Below, in pieces: positions 8,225-16,576 of a stretch of 64,000 bases of DNA. The stretch comes from Scopulibacillus darangshiensis (lineage in GTDB: Bacteria; Bacillota; Bacilli; Bacillales; Sporolactobacillaceae), in the NCBI RefSeq assembly GCF_004341035.1, contig NZ_SLXK01000019.1, forward strand, positions 1-64,000. The letters are read 5' to 3'. Every line of letters begins with the position of its first letter. Within the stretch, counting starts at the first letter, position 1. Both the position numbers and the translations under genes were made by a program. The notes under the pieces are model-generated. The model did no database searches. It was not told where the DNA came from and saw only the letters and a program-made list of their open reading frames with translations.

Positions 8225-8593
8225 ATGAGCTTCATGATTTTAACATTAACAGAAGCCGCAAATCATCGCGTGAAGGAAATGATGGCTGAACAAGAAGGTG
8301 ACAACCTGTTCCTTCGTGTCGGTGTTAAGGGCGGCGGATGTACAGGACTTACCTATGGCATGGGTTTTGATACTGAACTTAAGGAAGATGATTTATCCTT
8401 TGAAGATGATGGCGTCAAAGTGGTTATTGATAACGAAAGCGCACCGCTTTTAAGAGATGTGACGATAGATTTCAAGCAAAATATGATGGGCGGGGGCTTT
8501 AAGATCGACAACCCTAATGCCATGGTCACTTGCGGCTGTGGTTCGTCATTTAAAACAGCGACTAATGCCGGCACGCCGTCGAAGGATTGTTAA
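8225..8593 (+). CDS. yutM: A-type iron-sulfur carrier (HesB/IscA/SufA family)
   Basis: Carrier that receives and delivers Fe-S clusters. Seen: the three ligand cysteines Cys39 (GGGCTG), Cys103 and Cys105 (CGCGSSF) in a 122-residue protein. The ribosome site GGAGGAGG gives ATG 8225 a short spacing (4 bases) and ATG 8234 about 10 bases, so the protein may start at either; 8225 is kept. Alone between its own promoter and a terminator. Confidence 0.94.
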   Translation: MSFMILTLTEAANHRVKEMMAEQEGDNLFLRVGVKGGGCTGLTYGMGFDTELKEDDLSFEDDGVKVVIDNESAPLLRDVTIDFKQNMMGGGFKIDNPNAMVTCGCGSSFKTATNAGTPSKDC

Positions 8594-8602
8594 TAGAAAA
8601 GC

Positions 8603-8636
8603 GAAAAAGCTTTCCGATTCCGGAAAGCTTTTTTAA
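8603..8636. terminator. Bidirectional terminator after yutM
   Basis: AAAAGCTTTCCG (8605-8616) pairs with CGGAAAGCTTTT (8621-8632), loop ATTC, T-runs on both strands. Confidence 0.88.
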
Positions 8637-9052
8637 TTTCCCTTATCTTCTTGGCCTTGTCGGTTCTTGGCATAAAACTCTGAATATAAAAGGATTTTTT
8701 CCATGTCTTTGTAAAAACTCTGATCTCTAACGATGAACAAACGGCAGCCCAGTGTCCTCGCGTATTTCCTTAACTGATGAATTTTCACCTTAATTAAAGG
8801 ATCATTTTTGTCCTTCCGAAGGCAGAGAACGGCAATCCTCAAACGGGGCAGGAGAAGGTCGGCAGTGAAAGGACCCAAGGGCTCATTCATTCTTGCTTGA
8901 ATACCCCTCATTTTAAAGGTTTCATATAAATAACGTTGATTGGGAGTTATCCCCGATTGTCGCCCCTCTACTGTAAGAGGAACATTGTTATCGGTTGGGC
9001 TCTTCTTATTTAACAAGTTTTTAATTTTTTTAAAGATGTCTATTATCCACAT
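8633..9052 (-). CDS. Hypothetical protein, possible Vsr/DUF559-like endonuclease fold
   Basis: 139 residues, not recognised by name. After a basic N-terminal part, the order of features resembles the very-short-patch-repair/DUF559 fold: a helix with Glu (RYLYETF), a beta strand with Asp (FTADLLLP), a hydrophobic strand (LRIAVLCL), a basic helix (KVKIHQLRKYA), then a Cys/Phe strand (GCRLFIVRD). The usual E-x-D/K pair of the active site is not clear, so catalysis is doubtful. The fold match is my inference. It is convergent with yutM. Confidence 0.5.
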   Translation of the reverse strand: MWIIDIFKKIKNLLNKKSPTDNNVPLTVEGRQSGITPNQRYLYETFKMRGIQARMNEPLGPFTADLLLPRLRIAVLCLRKDKNDPLIKVKIHQLRKYARTLGCRLFIVRDQSFYKDMEKILLYSEFYAKNRQGQEDKGN

Positions 9053-9388
9053 TATTCATCACCACAAACAGTCTTGACAAATCATTGCTATCATATGCTT
9101 TAGAAATTTGTTGGACTGGATATTCATGCTCACTTTTGCCAAAAGGTGATGAATGCCAGAGTGGAGATGTTAGTATTTTTAGTATCACTTATATTCTCGG
9201 TAGAAAGGGGCAAACTAACGGAAACTTTCAGCACATTCATAACATCGAAGGGCTTGAAAAATAAACGCAAAAGACATATTATTGGTATTAGTTCAATAAG
9301 GCTGAAGAAATTAGTGAAATTCATCACATAGCCTTATAATTCGAAATATTTGATAAAATATCATATCAAAAAGGTGGAAGTGATACTA
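9053..9388. other. Gene-free stretch before yumB
   Basis: About 335 bases. A TTGACA at 9074-9079 has no convincing -10 partner. The 61-codon frame at 9146-9331 has poor start spacing and unlikely composition, so I do not call a gene. Confidence 0.5.
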
Positions 9389-10609
9389 TTGAGTAAGCCA
9401 AAAATTCTTATTCTTGGCGCCGGCTATGGCGGAATGATGAGTACAGTTCGATTGACCAAAGAGCTAAGTGTGCAGGATGCGGAGATTACATTGGTCAACA
9501 AACATAATTATCACTATCAGACAACATGGCTTCATGAGGCAGCAGCGGGTACCATTCACCACGATCGCACCAGGATGCTGATTAAGAATGTTATTAACAC
9601 GAACCGCATTCATTTTGTTCAAGACACAGTTAAAGAAATTAAAAAAAATGAGAAAAAAGTTATCATGGAAAATGGTGAACTTGATTACGATTATCTTGTT
9701 ATTTCACTTGGGTTCGAATCAGCAACATTCGGCATCAAAGGATTAGAAGAAAATGCCTTTAGCATTCGCAGTGTTGATACGTCGCGAAAGATCCGAGAAC
9801 ATATCGAATATCAATTCGCAAGCTATCACCACGACAATGATAAAGATGATGATAAGCTTAATATTATCGTCGGCGGTGCGGGGTTCAGCGGAATTGAATT
9901 TGTAGGGGAGCTGGCAAACCGTGTGCCTCAGCTCTGTCGTGAATATGATATCGATCGTGATAAAGTCCGTCTTATTAATATCGAAGCGGCACCATCAGCC
10001 CTTCCTGGATTTGATAAGGAACTTGTCGATTATGCCTTTAATTTGCTGCAAAGCAAAGGTGTAGAGTTCAAGCTCGGCACCATGATCAAAGAGTGCACGG
10101 AAGACAGTGTCATTGTCGGTACCAAAGACAGTGAAGAAACAGATGAAATTAAAGCGGGTACGATTGTATGGACAGGCGGTGTTCGTGCTAACTCCATCGT
10201 TGAAAACTCCGGCTTCGAAACAAACCGGGGCAAGGTTCCGGTGAATGACGATCTTCGCGCTCCTGACGATGATCACGTCTTTGTTGTCGGTGACTGTGCA
10301 TTGATCATGGATCCCGAATCAGGCCGTCCATATCCGCCAACTGCACAAATTGCCATTCAAGAATCTTACACATTGGCAAGAAACATGAAGCATCTGCTTA
10401 ATGGTGAACCTACTGAGAAGTTTACTTATAAATCCAAAGGAACCGTTGCTTCACTCGGTCACGGAGATGCGATTGGAGTAGTATTTGGAGATAAGAAGCT
10501 TAAGGGTACATCTGCGGCAGCAATGAAAAAGGTCATCGACGACCGCTATCTTTTCCTTCTCGGTGGACCTGGATTATTACTTAAAAAAGGCAAGTTGAAA
10601 TTGTTTTAG
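9389..10609 (+). CDS. yumB: Type II NADH dehydrogenase (NDH-2)
   Basis: Membrane-peripheral NADH:quinone oxidoreductase without proton pumping, 406 residues as in B. subtilis YumB. Seen: FAD motif G10-A-G-Y-G-G15, a second NADH-binding [10 protein letters not shown], the HVFVVGD motif, the AQIA quinone-side motif, and a basic/hydrophobic C-terminus ([14 protein letters not shown]). The frame is open to 9350, but AAGGTGG at 9371-9377 points to TTG 9389; the GTG at 9380 is too close. Followed by a strong terminator. Confidence 0.93.
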   Translation: MSKPKILILGAGYGGMMSTVRLTKELSVQDAEITLVNKHNYHYQTTWLHEAAAGTIHHDRTRMLIKNVINTNRIHFVQDTVKEIKKNEKKVIMENGELDYDYLVISLGFESATFGIKGLEENAFSIRSVDTSRKIREHIEYQFASYHHDNDKDDDKLNIIVGGAGFSGIEFVGELANRVPQLCREYDIDRDKVRLINIEAAPSALPGFDKELVDYAFNLLQSKGVEFKLGTMIKECTEDSVIVGTKDSEETDEIKAGTIVWTGGVRANSIVENSGFETNRGKVPVNDDLRAPDDDHVFVVGDCALIMDPESGRPYPPTAQIAIQESYTLARNMKHLLNGEPTEKFTYKSKGTVASLGHGDAIGVVFGDKKLKGTSAAAMKKVIDDRYLFLLGGPGLLLKKGKLKLF

Positions 10610-10615
10610 TCAAAC

Positions 10616-10651
10616 AAAGCAAGGGCTTTAATCGGGCCTTTGCTTTTTTTT
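10616..10651 (+). terminator. Terminator of yumB
   Basis: AAAGCAAGGGC pairs with GCCTTTGCTTT (G-T tolerated) and is followed by a long T-run. Confidence 0.85.
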
Positions 10652-11107
10652 CTGGTATCATCATTTGGCCCCCTCCTTTCTACCTAATTATTTACATAAA
10701 TATCAATATGATCCAAATCAAAGCCCGAAATTCACAAGTAAGGGAGAGAAAGGTCTTTCATGAGTGTGATGAACACCCTGAAGCGGTAAAAAATCGGTAG
10801 AAAGGTCTTTCATAACAGAGATGAAGACCCAAAGCCAATAAATAAGCCCAGGCCTTCGTAAGAAATGGTAGAATTTATTTGGAAAAGTAGAATAAATACG
10901 AGGGGAGAAAATCAAACTAACAATGGGACAAGAGCATTGGTGATATAACTAAATTTTCAGAATTAGAAAATAGCAGTAAATGAAAAGAATAAAGCGTATT
11001 TGAAAGATGAATTCGCTTACATCTTTATACAAGGCTCAAATTGTGCCTTTCCAAGACAGCAAAAAACTGATATTATTATCTGAAAATTCGAAAGGGGAGT
11101 GTGCTAA
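10652..11107. other. Gene-free stretch with two copies of a GAAAGGTCTTTC motif
   Basis: The near-palindrome GAAAGGTCTTTC occurs at 10748-10759 and again at 10800-10811, exactly 52 bases apart, with partly similar flanks (ATGAGTGTGATGAACACC versus ATAACAGAGATGAAGACC). The 65-codon minus-strand frame here has no ribosome site and is not called. Nothing else is recognisable. Confidence 0.5.
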
Positions 11108-11230
11108 ATGAGAAAGTCTGATAATAAGTTGAATCAGTGTCCATATTGTAAAGGTATAGGGTATTTTCAACTTCTTCTCGGCGGGTCGGAAACCTGTGAC
11201 CATTGCTCTGGTACAGGCAAAAGCTCGTAG
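11108..11230 (+). CDS. yuiA: YuiA-like small zinc-finger protein
   Basis: 40 residues. It has two DnaJ-type half zinc fingers: C-P-Y-C-K-G-I-G and C-D-H-C-S-G-T-G, so it probably binds one zinc. An AAAGGGGAG site precedes ATG 11108. Position before yuiB and yuiC matches B. subtilis yuiA. Function unknown. Confidence 0.82.
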   Translation: MRKSDNKLNQCPYCKGIGYFQLLLGGSETCDHCSGTGKSS

Positions 11231-11400
11231 TTATCCTCCCCGGAGAAGTGCATGAGAGCGATCAAGGGTGTGAGAGGCGAACATCGCTTTTCACACCTTA
11301 TTTGCTATAGGTTCGTTTGACGATCCATGCCTTTATTAGTACTATAAATAGAGAGGAGTAGCGTTTTCAGTACGGTTTCTTTGTTAGGGGGATCACAGGG

Positions 11401-11718
11401 ATGTTCTTGCCTCAATTAATTATATCCATGCTGCTATTTATGGTCTTATTTTTCGGAATTGGTTTTATTATTAATATGTTATTGAAGACATCTTGGGTGA
11501 TGGCCGTTTGTTATCCATTTATTGTTATCATTATGATCGATAAATTATCAACCTGGGAATATGTCATAAATCCGGGAGAGTCATTTTCCGCCCTTGGCGC
11601 AAGGCTTGCATCATTGACATCCGTTGACATTTTGGTTTTGGCTATGGGTTTCATCGGCGCAATTATAGCGGGCGTTGTCATTAAAATGCTCAGGGTAAGA
11701 GGCTACCAAATGTTTTAA
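11401..11718 (+). CDS. yuiB: YuiB family membrane protein
   Basis: 105-residue integral membrane protein with about three hydrophobic segments (near 5-27, 31-48 and 74-96). Sequence and position between yuiA and yuiC match B. subtilis YuiB. The gene begins at ATG 11401 after a GGGGGATCACAGGG region. No function is known for the family. Confidence 0.82.
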   Translation: MFLPQLIISMLLFMVLFFGIGFIINMLLKTSWVMAVCYPFIVIIMIDKLSTWEYVINPGESFSALGARLASLTSVDILVLAMGFIGAIIAGVVIKMLRVRGYQMF

Positions 11719-11753
11719 CAGCAATCCTTTAATTTAAAGGGTTGTTTTTTTTA
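11718..11753 (+). terminator. Terminator of yuiB
   Basis: GCAATCCTTT pairs with AAAGGGTTGT and is followed by eight T. Confidence 0.8.
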
Positions 11754-11807
11754 GTTAATAAAGTATAAACTTTCTTACACACATAATTGCGTCAGCTCCT
11801 CTATGTA
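11751..11807 (+). repeat. Dispersed intergenic repeat, copy C (partial)
   Basis: TTAGTTAATAAAGTATAAACTTTCTTACACACATAATTGCGTCAGCTCCTCT matches the 5' half of copies B2 and D with changes; the terminal hairpin is missing. It directly follows the yuiB terminator. Confidence 0.65.
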
Positions 11808-11847
11808 TATTTTTCCTAGATTAGGGTGAAAAATAGACAGGAGGAGA

Positions 11848-12468
11848 GTGAATGTATTGAAAACAACTCGGAGCGTCATGAGAAGGACAATTATGGCGAT
11901 TCTCTTCATAGCTGCCATTCTTACGACACTTTATACTGTTACGGGTCTCCAGGCGAATGATATTATTAAGTGGATCACCCATAATCAGCAGGGTAAAGAA
12001 ACCGGCAGGGCAGGCCATTTGTCTATAAAACAGGCACATGCGCGGGAACCCTTTGATAAACGAGATTTTAAAAAATATCCTTCACATGAGGTTGTAGCAA
12101 CCGGTTATACTGCCGGCATAGAATCAACCGGAAAAACCAAAGACGATCCATCTTTCGGTATTACATACAGCGGTGTCAAGGTTCGCAGGGATCTGTATTC
12201 TACTGTGGCTGCCGATCCGGACATTTTCCCAATTGGCACTGTATTGTTTATCCCAAATTACGGTTATGGTGTTGTCGCAGACACCGGATCTGCAATTAAA
12301 GGCTATGAGCTTGATCTCTATTATCCAACGGTAAAAGATGTATATGAACGCTGGGGGAAAAGAACATTAGATGTCTATGTCATTGAAAAAGGTGATGGCA
12401 GTTTGACAGAAAATGTGATGGAAGCCCTTAATAATACCAAAACACAGCAAGTATTTGAGCGGAATTAA
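11848..12468 (+). CDS. yuiC: YuiC, 3D-domain protein (Sps/MltA-like lytic fold)
   Basis: Exported or membrane-anchored protein: a basic N-terminus and a hydrophobic segment at about 13-33, then a 3D domain (residues ~83-190) with the three key aspartates in [16 protein letters not shown] and ELDLYY. B. subtilis YuiC is a stationary-phase peptidoglycan muralytic enzyme of the SpsX/Sps (stationary phase survival, Rpf-like) class. The GTG at 11848 lies only 3 bases after AGGAGG; TTG 11857 gives a 12-base spacing, so the exact start is open. Confidence 0.88.
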   Translation: MNVLKTTRSVMRRTIMAILFIAAILTTLYTVTGLQANDIIKWITHNQQGKETGRAGHLSIKQAHAREPFDKRDFKKYPSHEVVATGYTAGIESTGKTKDDPSFGITYSGVKVRRDLYSTVAADPDIFPIGTVLFIPNYGYGVVADTGSAIKGYELDLYYPTVKDVYERWGKRTLDVYVIEKGDGSLTENVMEALNNTKTQQVFERN

Positions 12469-12508
12469 AAAAGGGGTTCTGACCTTTTTAGGGTCAGCCC
12501 CTTTTTTG
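12466..12508. terminator. Bidirectional terminator between yuiC and the BtuF-like gene
   Basis: AAAAAAGGGGTTCTGACC pairs with GGGTCAGCCCCTTTTTT (one mismatch); T-runs on both strands. Confidence 0.88.
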
Positions 12509-13321
12509 CGCAATCTTAATCAATGCATCTTCATCTAGAAAGGCGGGGAAAACATTTGGATGCAAAAGGGCTGCAACTTTGCGAAGGCCGATCAATAGCC
12601 GGGGTGAAGGGCGGCAAAAGTAGGGTTCTTCTAAAACGTGTATATTTCCCTTAGCAATAGCCTTCATTTTATCGGTATTTTCCCTTTTTAAAACAAATTC
12701 AGGTTTAACCTTATGACTGTCGACACCGACCCAGATCATACAAATATGGTCCGGCTGCTTTTCAACAACATCATCCCAAGTTGTTTGAACACTGGCCTTC
12801 TTGTATTGTCCATATACATTCTTAGCGCCGGCAAGTTCGGTGATTTCTGTTAACCAATTCTCTCCTCCAGGGGTAAAAACGGGTTTTGGCCACCATTCCC
12901 AATATACTTTCGGTTGGGAGACAATCATTTTAGCTTCTCTTCGATAAAAATTAATCGTCTCGCTGTAAACTTTGACTATTTCTTCTGCGAGATCTTTGGT
13001 ATCAGTTAATTCACCGAGTGTGATGAGGTCATCTGCAATATCCTCAAGAGAATTTGGATTTAATGTTATATAGGGCAAGCCGCGTTCTTTTAAGCCTTCA
13101 ATATTCTTTTCCATTCCTGGGACAGACAGCGAAGCAACAACAAGGTCGGGCCGAAGCGCTTCTACTTTATCCAAATCAATTGACAAATCGGGTCCCAATC
13201 TCGGCAATGTCCTGATCTCATTTGGCCAATCAGAATAATTATCAACGCCGACAACATGAGGGATTAAATTTAGGTAAGCTAATAATTCCGTATTACTAGG
13301 ACATATCGAGACAATTCGCAT
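12494..13321 (-). CDS. BtuF-like cobalamin/siderophore-binding-fold protein without signal peptide
   Basis: 275 residues of the class III periplasmic-binding fold (BtuF/FhuD). Seen: the opening RIVSICPSNTELLAYL, GVDNYSDWP, then LRPDLVVAS, GGENWLTEI and the C-terminal RPSPRLLIGL. It starts directly with the first beta strand: there is no signal peptide, no lipobox cysteine and no ABC permease or ATPase gene next to it. AAAGGTGGGA precedes ATG 13321, so the short start is real. It may act in the cytoplasm or as a stand-alone cobalamin/corrinoid-binding protein; the ligand is unknown. Confidence 0.83.
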   Translation of the reverse strand: MRIVSICPSNTELLAYLNLIPHVVGVDNYSDWPNEIRTLPRLGPDLSIDLDKVEALRPDLVVASLSVPGMEKNIEGLKERGLPYITLNPNSLEDIADDLITLGELTDTKDLAEEIVKVYSETINFYRREAKMIVSQPKVYWEWWPKPVFTPGGENWLTEITELAGAKNVYGQYKKASVQTTWDDVVEKQPDHICMIWVGVDSHKVKPEFVLKRENTDKMKAIAKGNIHVLEEPYFCRPSPRLLIGLRKVAALLHPNVFPAFLDEDALIKIAQKRG

Positions 13322-13654
13322 GCTATCCCACCTTTTGCAAACGTTTCAGAAACTTAGCAACACTGCACTATTTCCTATGTTATAGTATAGCAGGTCATGA
13401 TGGCAAACAATTTTGTATTATAGGTTATGAAAATAAAAAGGAGGAGAAGCTGTCCGAAAAGTGCATGCTAAGACATAAAATCAGCGCCTTCAGCGACTAA
13501 TTATGACAAATTTATATTAAAACTATAAAAGGGACATAACGATGCTAGGCATTTTCAATCTTGAATGATAAACTTAAATGATGATGAAAATGTTAGTCTT
13601 GCCGCGAAGCAGACGGCAAGGCTTAAAGCAGTGCTTTAGAAAGGAGCAAGCAGT
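13322..13654 (+). other. asnB leader region with possible uORF and hairpin
   Basis: About 330 bases. AAAGGGAC precedes an 8-codon frame (13541-13567, MLGIFNLE). Downstream, CTTGCCG and CGGCAAG (about 13597-13620) can pair, without a T-run. No cobalamin-riboswitch core was seen on the minus strand. A regulatory leader for asnB is possible but unproven. Confidence 0.35.
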
Positions 13655-15547
13655 GTGTGCGGATTTGTCGGATATATTTCAAATAAACTATTAGAACCAA
13701 ATGAGCACGGACAAAATTTAATGATTGAAAGAGCTAATATCATTACCCATAGAGGACCGGATGACGATGGTTTTTATACGGATGATACAGTACAACTTGC
13801 ATTCCGCCGGTTGAGTATCATTGACCTTGAGGGGGGGCATCAGCCGCTCGCTTATGAAGATGAACGTTATCATATTATTTTTAACGGTGAAATTTACAAT
13901 TATCTCGAGTTAAAAAAGGATTTAGAAGATAAAGGCTATGCATTTCAAACAACATCAGACACAGAAGTGATCTTGGCCCTCTACGCTGAAAAAAAGGAAG
14001 AGGCTGTTAAATATTTGCGCGGTATGTTCGGCATTGTCATTTGGGACAAGGAAGAGCAAAAGCTTTTTGCCGCAAGAGATCCATTCGGTATTAAACCGTT
14101 TTATTATATGGAAACAAACGACGGAACGTTTTTTGCGTCAGAGAAAAAAAGCTTGTTGCTTGGTGAAGATACAGATCCTGTTTCTAAGGAAGCTTTTCAG
14201 CAATATTTGACATACCAATTTGTACCGGAACCTCTGACTATGTCCAATAATATTCAACGTCTGGAACCTGGACATTACCTGACCAAAAAGGTTGGTGAAG
14301 GCATGCAGGTTCAGCCTTATTGGAAACCAAGTTTTCACCCTGTCCGGCAAACACTTGATGACGCCAAACAGAAGATTCAAAACGTCCTAAGGGATTCTGT
14401 GAAAATCCATATGCGAAGCGATGTTCCGGTTGGTGCTTTCCTATCCAGCGGGATTGATTCGACAAGTATTGTTGCTCTAGCTAAGGAATTCCATCCTGCG
14501 ATTAAAACGTTTACTGTAGGCTTTGAAAGGGAAGGATACAGTGAAATCGATATCGCCAAGGACTCAGCGGAAAAGCTTGGTGTGGAGAATATTCATACTG
14601 TCATAACCCCTGAGGCATTTATAGAAGAACTTCCCCGCATTATTTGGCATATGGACGACCCTGTTGCTGATCCTGCAGCGGTACCGCTCTATTTTGTTGC
14701 CAAAGAAGCAGCTAAGCATGTGAAGGTCGTTTTATCTGGAGAAGGTGCGGATGAACTTTTTGGCGGGTATAACATATATCGCGAGCCGCTTGCACTTAAT
14801 TGGTTTAATCAAGTGCCAAAGCCTGGTAAGTGGATGTTGAAAAAGCTTGCGGAACGACTCCCGGAAGATGTGAAAGGCAAAAGCTATCTGATTCGCGGCT
14901 GTACCCCGATTGAGGAACGATATATCGGCAATGCGAATATGTTTGATGAAGATGAGAAAAAGTTTGTTATGAAACAGCATCATAACGGCACACATTTTAC
15001 AAAGGTAACAGCACCGATTTATCAACAGGCGGCGGGTTATGCTGATGTTGAAAAAATGCAGTATGTCGACATTCATACATGGATGCGCGGGGATATTCTA
15101 GTCAAAGCTGATAGGATGACAATGGCACATTCGCTGGAATTAAGGGTGCCATTCCTTGATAAAGAGGTCTTTGAAGTGGCTAAATCCATCCCTGCATCAC
15201 TGAAAACAGCGCAAAAGACAACCAAATTTGCTTTAAGGGAAGCGATGAGAGGGATTGTTCCGGATTCTATTCTTTTTAGGAAGAAGTTAGGATTTCCTGT
15301 TCCGATTCGTGTCTGGCTTAAGGACGAACTCTATGATTGGGCAAGGAATCTCATTCAGAGCAGCGAGACTGACGATATGGTTAACAAATCCTATGTGCTA
15401 AAACTATTGGATGATCATAAAAACGGAAAGCGGGACAACAGCCGGAAAATCTGGACCGTTCTGGTCTTTATGCTATGGCATCAAATCTATATTGAAAAGT
15501 CTGTTATTGTTCATCAAAATAGTGCATTGTCCAATGTAGGGTGTTAG
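13655..15547 (+). CDS. asnB: Asparagine synthase, glutamine-hydrolysing
   Basis: Makes asparagine from aspartate, ATP and glutamine. Seen: N-terminal nucleophile Cys2 (after GTG-coded Met, MCGFVGY), class II glutaminase domain about 2-200, and synthetase domain with the pyrophosphate loop S264-S-G-I-D-S269. 630 residues, the size of B. subtilis AsnB. The GTG start at 13655 has AAAGGAG 8 bases upstream. In B. subtilis asnB lies next to metK; here that place (59.5 kb) lacks it, so the gene has moved. A role in cell wall DAP amidation by an AsnB paralogue cannot be excluded. Confidence 0.93.
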   Translation: MCGFVGYISNKLLEPNEHGQNLMIERANIITHRGPDDDGFYTDDTVQLAFRRLSIIDLEGGHQPLAYEDERYHIIFNGEIYNYLELKKDLEDKGYAFQTTSDTEVILALYAEKKEEAVKYLRGMFGIVIWDKEEQKLFAARDPFGIKPFYYMETNDGTFFASEKKSLLLGEDTDPVSKEAFQQYLTYQFVPEPLTMSNNIQRLEPGHYLTKKVGEGMQVQPYWKPSFHPVRQTLDDAKQKIQNVLRDSVKIHMRSDVPVGAFLSSGIDSTSIVALAKEFHPAIKTFTVGFEREGYSEIDIAKDSAEKLGVENIHTVITPEAFIEELPRIIWHMDDPVADPAAVPLYFVAKEAAKHVKVVLSGEGADELFGGYNIYREPLALNWFNQVPKPGKWMLKKLAERLPEDVKGKSYLIRGCTPIEERYIGNANMFDEDEKKFVMKQHHNGTHFTKVTAPIYQQAAGYADVEKMQYVDIHTWMRGDILVKADRMTMAHSLELRVPFLDKEVFEVAKSIPASLKTAQKTTKFALREAMRGIVPDSILFRKKLGFPVPIRVWLKDELYDWARNLIQSSETDDMVNKSYVLKLLDDHKNGKRDNSRKIWTVLVFMLWHQIYIEKSVIVHQNSALSNVGC

Positions 15548-15680
15548 AGAAAGAAGGCGCTTCGGCTTTTCATTATTTTTCGACCTCTACTGGCAAATTA
15601 TTTCCCGGGACATGATGGGAGATGACATAAAATTAGCTGATCTTATTAAACAAAGGCCCATATCATGCAAAGGATGTTCT

Positions 15681-15709
15681 TTGTTTTCTGGCATACCCTA
15701 TGTTATACT
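15681..15709 (+). promoter_or_regulatory. Sigma-A-type promoter of yugI
   Basis: TTGTTT (15681-15686), 17-base spacer, TATACT (15704-15709), 35 bases before the start codon. Confidence 0.6.
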
Positions 15710-15743
15710 TTAAAAGTTAATAAATCGTTTAGGAGTTGTTTTC

Positions 15744-16148
15744 ATGTCGGAGAATTATAACGTTGGCGACATCATCGAGGGGAAGGTAACGGGAATTAAG
15801 CCTTTTGGGGCTTTTGTTGCTATAGATGATAAACATCAGGGGCTAGTTCATATATCGGAAGTCGCTCATCAATATGTTAAGGATATTAATGAGTTTTTAA
15901 AGGTAGGGGACGTTGTTAAGGTTAAAATTTTGACTATTGATGAAGATGCAGGGAAGATTTCTTTATCAATCCGAGCAACAGAACCGAAGCCTGAAACTGA
16001 AGTGAAACGCCCGAGCGCGCCAAAAAGCAATACCAAAAATCAATCCGCAAGTAAACCCGGCTTTAATACATTAGAGTCAAAACTGAAAGATTGGTTAAAA
16101 GAATCGAATGAACGCCAAGCGCAATTGAACAAGCGCTTAAAGAAATAA
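15744..16148 (+). CDS. yugI: S1-domain RNA-binding protein, general stress protein 13 type
   Basis: 134 residues: an S1 RNA-binding domain at about 6-75 (GDIIEGKVTGIKPFGAFV, GLVHISEVA, VGDVVKVKIL), then a basic, Lys/Ser/Pro-rich tail. B. subtilis YugI (GSP13) is a ribosome-associated stress protein. Followed by a clear terminator. Start ATG 15744 after TTAGGAGTTG. Confidence 0.92.
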   Translation: MSENYNVGDIIEGKVTGIKPFGAFVAIDDKHQGLVHISEVAHQYVKDINEFLKVGDVVKVKILTIDEDAGKISLSIRATEPKPETEVKRPSAPKSNTKNQSASKPGFNTLESKLKDWLKESNERQAQLNKRLKK

Positions 16149-16182
16149 GAAGGTCCCCTAAAATAGGGGCCTTCTTTTTAGC
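16149..16182 (+). terminator. Terminator of yugI
   Basis: AGAAGGTCCCC pairs with GGGGCCTTCT, then TTTTT. The run of A on the left lets it also serve yuzA from the other side. Confidence 0.85.
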
Positions 16183-16192
16183 TTAACCAGTT

Positions 16193-16423
16193 TTATCGGG
16201 GAGTAGGCTCCGCATCTGTCTCAAGCTCTTCGGATGGTTTGAAGAGCAGTGTTAAACAATATAACGCGCTTAGTCCAACGATACCGAAAATGATACGGGA
16301 TATGGCGGCGCCTTGTCCACCGAAGACGGCTCCGATCAGATCGTATTGGAAAAAACCCATAAGTCCCCAGTCTAACCCGCCAATGACGAGAATTGCAAGT
16401 GCAGTGCGCTGTAAGCCACTCAT
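16193..16423 (-). CDS. yuzA: YuzA family small membrane protein (DUF378)
   Basis: 76 residues with two transmembrane segments (about 8-28 and 40-62) and the DUF378 signature G-G-L-D-W-G-L-M-G-F between them, plus an acidic C-terminal tail. AAAGGAGGC precedes ATG 16423. DUF378 proteins are small membrane proteins of unknown role. Convergent with yugI. Confidence 0.9.
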   Translation of the reverse strand: MSGLQRTALAILVIGGLDWGLMGFFQYDLIGAVFGGQGAAISRIIFGIVGLSALYCLTLLFKPSEELETDAEPTPR

Positions 16424-16576
16424 AAAAGTGTGCCTCCTTTAGAACCTAATATTTTTCTATATTATGTTTCCATTAATAATAAATAGTATTCATCAAAGAG
16501 TTATTTAAGGAATATAAGCAGGGGATTTTACATTTATTAAGTTCAGAAGGATAATGATATCGGGAGGTTGATTAAG

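Noticed and set aside
9146-9331. 61-codon gene on the plus strand
   Set aside because: Starts fall only about 3 bases from AAAAGG, composition is unlike neighbours, and no family is recognised.
10718-10915. 65-codon gene on the minus strand
   Set aside because: No ribosome site, covers the GAAAGGTCTTTC repeats, protein-like features absent.
13322-13654. Cobalamin riboswitch before the BtuF-like gene
   Set aside because: I looked for the conserved B12-box on the minus strand and did not find it.
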